64,000 nucleotides of DNA from Reticulascus tulasneorum (Eukaryota > Ascomycota > Sordariomycetes > Glomerellales > Reticulascaceae): NCBI GenBank assembly GCA_001557505.1, contig LSAX01000006.1, forward strand, positions 2,232,001-2,296,000, written 5' to 3'. The translations under genes and the position numbers were made by a program. The notes under the pieces were generated by a model. It saw nothing but the letters and a program-made list of their open reading frames with translations, ran no database searches and was not told where the DNA came from. This document shows positions 58,599 through 64,000 of the stretch, piece by piece. Numbering within the stretch: position 1 is the stretch's first letter; each line of letters starts with the position of its first letter.

Positions 58599-61039
58599 TC
58601 ACAGCTCCACGAACTCCGTCTTCAGCAGTTCGTCCTCCTTGACCATTTCCAGGTACCGCAGCACTTTCGCCGTCAGGCTCTTGTCGTCAAATCCAAAGTA
58701 CTCATACGCCGCCGTCCCCGGGAGGCTGTGGCCGAACGACTTCATGAAAGCACCGGCGTTTGCATACCGTTCCCAGCCGTTGGCCGCATAGGGCTCGATG
58801 ACAAATGCGGGCATCCGGTGGCGCCGCAGGACGTCGCGCTGGTACGACAGGGGCTGCGCGTTGAACAGCCGCTGGCAAGGGAAGCTGACCACCCTGGCCT
58901 CGATGCCGTGGTTCTCCTTGAGCTGCTTCGCCACATTCACGGCGTGCGAGAGCTCGGCGCCAACTCCAATCAGAGTGATCGTCGCCTTCTCATTCTCCTC
59001 CAATGTGTAGGCACCCTTGCGTACCCCCTCGCGGCGCGTCGACTTCAGCTGAGGCAGGGCGTGTCTGCTTGTAGAGATGATCGACGGCGTCTCTCGTGCT
59101 TCGATTGCTGCTGTCCATGCTCCCGCCGTCTCCTCGCTGTCGCCCGGCCGGATGAACAGAAGGTTGGGCATGGCGCGGTACAGCGCAGCCAGCTCGATCG
59201 GCTGATGCGTGGGCCCGTCTTCTCCCATGCCGATGGAATCGTGAGTTGCCGCGTGAATAACCTGCAGGCGTTGCAGAGCACCTGTTGTAGCGCACCGTTA
59301 GTGACTTGTCTTCGAAAAGGTTATGTGTTTTGCATATTTCACTCGGGAGGACTTACCCATTCGTACCGCAGGCGCTGCGTACAGGTAGAACATGAAGAAG
59401 GATGACGTGACTGGGATAAAAGTGCCAGGGCCATAGGCTGCGAGACCGTTTGCAATCGCGGCCATCGCATGTTCTCGAATACCGTAATGGATATATCTGC
59501 CCGTGTAGTTCCCGTTGATCCCGCACTCTGTACGTAGGTCGGGGTGCTGGAAGTCGACCTTCCCAGGCCATGTCATGTGGACAGATGGCGAAAGATCCGC
59601 AGTTCCGACAATGAAGCTGTCGATTTCCTTTGCCATCGGGTTGAGGCACAGCCCGTTCGAGGCACGGGTCGCAGTGGGCTTCTCGGAGAAAGACCCCGCG
59701 CTGGGGATGAGGGTCTTCCAGGAGGGAGAGATCTCGCCAGCCATGCGGCGGCGGAAGTGTGCAGCCAACTCGGGGTGCTCTTGATCGTATCTCACCAGAA
59801 GCTGGTTCCACTCCCCCACAAACCCTTCTCCTCGTGCGGGCAGTCCCTCAAAGAACTTGCGAGTCTCGTCGCCAATCACAAAGTGCTCATCGGGGTTGAA
59901 CCCCTGGGACCGCTTCATGTTCGCGACGTCGTCCGCGCCGAACGCAGCACCGTGAGCCACAGCGGTGCCGGCTACTTGACTTCCGAGTCCTATGACTGTC
60001 CGGACGTTGACGAACGTCGGTTTGTCCGATAGCTTGGAGTTAGCGAGTGCGTTGACTATGCCTTCAATGTCGAAGTTGCCGTCCTCGATGTCAACCACAT
60101 TCCATCCACAAGCCTTCATCTTGTCATTCACGTTCTCCGAGTTCGTTAACTACCATTGGGCGTTAGCCTTCGTCCTCGCCGAGCCTCACCATGCCGGAGC
60201 CGCCCAGACTTACATCGACAGAACCGTCGCAAGTGATTTGGTTGTTGTCGTAGATGATGGTGAGATTGTTGAGCCGAAAATGCCCTGCCAAAGAGATGGC
60301 CTCCAATGCCACACCCTCCTGTAGGCAGGCGTCTCCAATCATGCACCACGTGTGATTTGTGACAACGTCGAAATTCGGCCTGTTGAAGGTCGCAGCGAGA
60401 TGCTTCGTTGCCATGGCGAATCCCACGGCGTTGGCGACACCCTGGCCCAGCGGGCCTGTGGTGACCTCGATGCCTTCATTTTCGATCTCGGGGTGGCCGG
60501 GGCAGAGAGCGTCGGTACGCCTGGAATGGTAAGACTTGAGCTGGTCAAATGTCATCGCCTTATACCCCGTGAGGTGTAGGAATGCATATTGAAAGAGACA
60601 GGTGTGGCCTGCATATCCATAGTTAGTTCTGTCTCCAACTGGAGGGTGCATGCATTCGCTCCAAGGCAGTGGATATACACCCACCGTTTGAGAGAACGAA
60701 ACGATCGCGGTTGAAGTAGTCTGGTGTATGAGGGGCGTATTTCATCGTGTACTTCCACAACGCAATGCCGATAGCAGCCATTCCAATCGCTCCCCTAGAC
60801 TTGATAATTTAGCTTTCGTTCCTGGTTTAGTACAAGATTACAATCATGCAAAGCACTCACCCAGGATGACCACCTTTGAACTGCTGGCACAGGTCTGCGA
60901 TCAAAAGACGAAAAGTCTTCAAGACCAGAGGGTGCACATCACGATCCAAGGTGGCCGAGTTCTGCATCGTCTTCACTTGTTTCATTCCTGTTGCAAGGTC
61001 GGCCGCGTCGCCGTGCTCGACCAATGCACCGGGCGCCAT
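58599..61039 (-). CDS. Transketolase-family enzyme, dihydroxyacetone synthase type
   Basis: Five minus-strand exons: 61039-60861, 60794-60685, 60608-60214, 60149-59357, 59281-58599; 2160 nt, 719 residues. The start MAPGALVEHGD is the first suitable ATG. Thiamine-diphosphate features: GGHPGG opening, NGHTCLF, GDACLQEG ... YDNNQITCDG (about 187-217). The C-terminal third has MGEDGPTHQP and ends with a section (VIEPYAANGWERYANAGAFMKSFG) like dihydroxyacetone synthase rather than classic transketolase. Such enzymes transfer a C2 unit from xylulose 5-phosphate; with formaldehyde they give dihydroxyacetone and glyceraldehyde 3-phosphate. The C-terminus TEFVEL is not a peroxisomal PTS1, so it is probably cytosolic. 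It is divergent from the L-arabinitol dehydrogenase gene. Confidence 0.92.
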
Positions 61040-61694
61040 GTTGGGTGAGGTTGGATATTGTGCGAGGAAGACAACGGGCACTTGGGGAGAGAAGATGCAC
61101 ACGCACAACTGGTGCGCAGATTCTCAAAAACCGAAAGAATGATTTATTGAATTCAAGATCTACTGCCTGGAAGTAGATTCCCTGATAGGTATCAACTGTT
61201 CGCTGAAGATGATGGCCCACCAGACCCCGCTGACCTGTGCGCTACGGTGGATTGCATTTGCGGTGATAATAATTAATGGCGAAGTGGATCGTGCGTCGTT
61301 CCCGTTTAGGAAATGTTAAGCACCGCCAATCCCGTCGGCATGTCGGCCGGCTACAACCCTCCAATTAGCCTGCCAACTCCTGAACTTCTTGTTCGTGGAA
61401 AAGAGGCGCGAGGAAACAAACACAAATGTGGAGCCGACGAACCCACGAAGGTAAGCGCCGGAATCTATCCGCGTTCTCATGTCATATGTGTTCTCGTTTA
61501 TGGCTTTTCCAAATCTTCCAGCTTGTTCACATTGGCCTTCAGCTCTTCAAAGATCTAAGGGAACCCCTCCAATCAACGACCGAGACTTCTTAGCTACGCG
61601 GGAATCCGAACTCAGCTATACAGCCCAAACAACACGCCTGCGTCATTGACTAGTCACGCATCCAGATTCCACCCGGCTCTGTATTCTTGTCAAG
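61040..61694. other. Shared divergent promoter region (synthase / L-arabinitol dehydrogenase)
   Basis: 655 bp between two starts, no gene. Includes one TTAGCC word. Confidence 0.5.
61365..61370 (-). promoter_or_regulatory. GGCTAA word on minus strand, XlnR/XYR1-type candidate site
   Basis: TTAGCC on the plus strand, midway between the two divergent starts. Same caution as for any six-base word. Confidence 0.3.
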
Positions 61695-63203
61695 ATGACA
61701 GTCCTCTCCAATGGCCACGCCGAGGCCCCGAAACTTCGAACCTCCCACCCGAACCCGTCGTTGCAAGTTACTGCCGACCACAAGGTGAAGCTGGTCGAAG
61801 CACCGGTTGATCAGCCTGGACCTGGTCAGGTGCTCCTTCACATCAAGGCTACAGGAATATGCGGGTAAGTGACTGGAAGAAGACCAGAGAGATACACAAC
61901 CAACCTGGATATGCTGCGCTGACTATCGTTCATTCCTCTCACAGGTCCGATATACACTTCTGGAAGACCGGAAGAATTGGCTCATTGGTGGTGGAGGGAG
62001 ACTGTATCCTAGGTCATGAGGCTGCCGGTATTGTATTGAAGTGTGGTGAAGGCGTCGAAGGTCTACAAGTCGGTTCGTCGCCCCCAGTCTCTTGAATGCG
62101 TTTTTCAGGCCCATACATGTTTGTTCTACCGTCGGCTCGACTCGAAGAGACTAATTCTTAATGTTTGGTTGTACAGGTGACAGAGTGGCAGTTGAACCTG
62201 GTGTTCCTTGCGAAAGGTGTTTTCTCTGCCGCGAAGGTCGTTATAATCTTTGCGACGACGTTGCATTTGCTGGTGTTTATCCCTACCATGGTACCATCCA
62301 AAGATACAAAGTACATCCTGCGAAGTGGCTATTCAAGTAAGTGTTGCCTCACGTCGTCACCAAGCACGCTCGCACTCGCCAAGGGTCTTTCTTGCTGCGC
62401 ACACTCGACGTGCAATAACTAACGATGGCCAACTCAGGATTCCCGACAACGTCACTTGGGCGGAAGCAGCTCTGCTCGAACCTCTGAGTGTCGTCCTACA
62501 CGGAGTTCGAACGGCTGGACTGAGCCTTGGGAGACCCGTCCTTATTTGCGGCGCTGGACCTATCGGCCTGATTGCCTTGGCCGCGGCTCGTGCCTCCGGA
62601 GCGCATCCAATCGTCATCACTGACCTGGAGCCATCACGTCTGGCGTTCGCAAAAGAATTCGAGCCAAGCTGCCTGACTTATCAGGTAGACCGAACACTAG
62701 ATTCGGAAGGCAACGCGAAGGCGATCAGAAAGCTATACGGCACCGATGAGTACTCTGCTCCAACGGCCGTGTTGGAATGCACGGGCGTCGAAAGTAGTGT
62801 CATCACCGCTGCGTTTACGGTCAGACGAGGTGGCGTTGTGTGCGTGATTGGAGTGGGACGACCAGTTATGAATAATTTGCCATTTATGCATATATCGCTT
62901 GCCGAGGTCAGTTTGGCTTCCCCTCTTTGTGTCCTTCTCAACTTGCCTACGTACATTGTGAGTAAATAAGAGCTAATCTTGACTTCTCTATAGATCGACT
63001 TGCGATTCATTAACCGGTATCGGGATACGTGGCCCGCTGGGATTGCTTGTTTTGCAGGCAAGATTCTGGATCTTAAGAAGCTAGTGACGCACAAGTACTC
63101 TTTGGAGGAGGCACTAGACGCGATACATGTCTGTTCTGATACGAGGAATGGAAGTATCAAGGTGCAGATTGTTGACGAGGCGGATGCATCCATTAGCTTC
63201 TAG
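61695..63203 (+). CDS. lad1: L-arabinitol 4-dehydrogenase (zinc-containing MDR)
   Basis: Exons 61695-61864, 61945-62072, 62177-62336, 62438-62906, 62994-63203 give 1137 nt, 378 residues. Catalytic zinc ligands are C56 (GICGSD) and H81/E82 (GHEAAG). The structural zinc site has C111, C114, C117, C125 (PCERCFLCREGRYNLC). The Rossmann motif GAGPIG is at 191-196 and D215 at the end of the second strand (ITDLEPSR) indicates NAD+ rather than NADP+. The C-terminal IDLRFINRYRDTWPAGI and NGSIKVQIVDE match fungal L-arabinitol 4-dehydrogenases, which oxidise L-arabinitol to L-xylulose in L-arabinose catabolism. Related xylitol and sorbitol dehydrogenases are the main alternatives. Cytosolic. Confidence 0.9.
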
Positions 63204-63706
63204 TTTGTAGGCGAGCGTTATAGATATCTTGGAGTCCAACACCTGTAAGGCTAAGGGACCCCAAGATTCATCCTTGCAATACAGTTACCACTTGCTCGAT
63301 ATACTCTCCCGCCTGACTGCATGTAGTAGCCCTTACAAACAGCTTTGGCAATATTTTGTAAAACTTCCAATACAAAATAGGAGTTATAACGTTTGTTTAA
63401 GGTTAAGATAAGTTATTATAAGTACCTAACTATAGGTAGAAGGCGGAGTGTTAGAGATAGAGAGTGCAAAAAGATAGTAATGTGAATTTCAACTTGGTCC
63501 AGGATGGGTCTCATAGCCCAGCACCGCAGCAAGTCTACCACAACACATAACCGACACTCAATATTCAAGTGAGTCTTTTGGTGCCAGGAGTAATGTGTTC
63601 AACCTATTAGAGCTACTCTAAACTCTGCATCTGCAAATGGACTTGAACAGTCTACCCAAGTATTAGATACGCTCTTTCTTAGCGGGCACTCGAAGACTCC
63701 AATTCT
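63204..63706. other. Intergenic stretch, no supported gene
   Basis: Nothing coding seen; short and AT-rich in its first part. Confidence 0.4.
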
Positions 63707-64000
63707 TCAAAATCGAGACGGCGAGGCACTGCCGTCCAAGGAGACCAATAGCAATCCATATTCGGTTTCCTGGCCTATAAGACCCGGACCCGTTGCCACA
63801 TGCAAGGCAAAAACACGAAGGGTTCCGTCGGAGACAAGGTCCCAATCTTCCTGGCACCAGTTACAGTAGTAGTTGGAAGTGGTTCGCTTGGGGTTTGTTA
63901 AGTAAAAGGTTATGCTCAACGTGCAATTTGGAATAGAGTGCATCAGCTTCATGATACGTAACGGTAGATAATCATTTCGAGGCTGGCCGGCACATGGGCT
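63707..64000 (-). CDS. Possible 3' exon of a gene running off the right edge
   Basis: A minus-strand frame is open from the window edge to a stop at 63707 (about 97 codons). It reads protein-like text with a CNWCQEDWDLVSDG segment and GQETEYGLLLVSLDG near its end. No family recognised, and no splice or start information is available here, so it may be chance. Confidence 0.3.
   Translation of the reverse strand, partial: SPCAGQPRNDYLPLRIMKLMHSIPNCTLSITFYLTNPKRTTSNYYCNWCQEDWDLVSDGTLRVFALHVATGPGLIGQETEYGLLLVSLDGSASPSRF

Overview
The window is nuclear DNA from a filamentous ascomycete (Pezizomycotina, most likely Sordariomycetes). Most genes are split by short GT-AG introns of about 50-95 nt with CTAAC/CTGAC-like branch sites. 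The families present (AcuF-type zinc-finger NLR, DUF7580, Zn2Cys6 and bZIP regulators, DAL5 and DHA2 transporters, hybrid histidine kinase) are typical of these fungi. For 18 multi-exon genes I rebuilt exons by hand, and each joined CDS keeps one open frame. No RNA gene, CRISPR array or intact transposon was seen. The species cannot be named from sequence alone.

Layout. (1) 1-0.7 kb: 3' part of an RNase H-like gene. (2) 2.4-11 kb: GMC oxidoreductase, NAD(P)-dependent reductase (SDR), DHA2-type exporter and a bZIP/DUF3425 regulator, which look like a small metabolite-processing or detoxification group without a backbone synthase. (3) 12-17.8 kb: a 1239-residue protein with a duplicated zinc-finger module, a tandem-repeat spacer, Erg28, and a small two-copy repeat protein. 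(4) 19.7-30.5 kb: an AsaB/CmcJ-like oxidoreductase, a DUF7580 protein divergent from a 1407-residue NLR-type protein (zinc fingers, NB-ARC, TPR-like), and a seven-helix membrane protein. (5) 31.3-35.4 kb: a complete GAF hybrid histidine kinase. (6) 37.7-42.3 kb: a TauD-type dioxygenase followed by a DAL5/SOA1-type transporter, a plausible sulfonate-use pair. (7) 44.1-63.2 kb: DUF1593 protein, sugar transporter, xylose-reductase-type aldo-keto reductase, a small two-domain protein, two convergent Fungal_trans_2 regulators, a dihydroxyacetone synthase/transketolase and an L-arabinitol 4-dehydrogenase. This last block reads as a pentose/polyol catabolic island with its own uptake and regulators. 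(8) The right edge holds an open frame running off the window.

The most notable observations are the pentose island with a perfect CCG-N3-CGG palindrome in the aldo-keto reductase promoter, the NLR/DUF7580 divergent pair, the sulfonate pair, and several proteins built by internal duplication.
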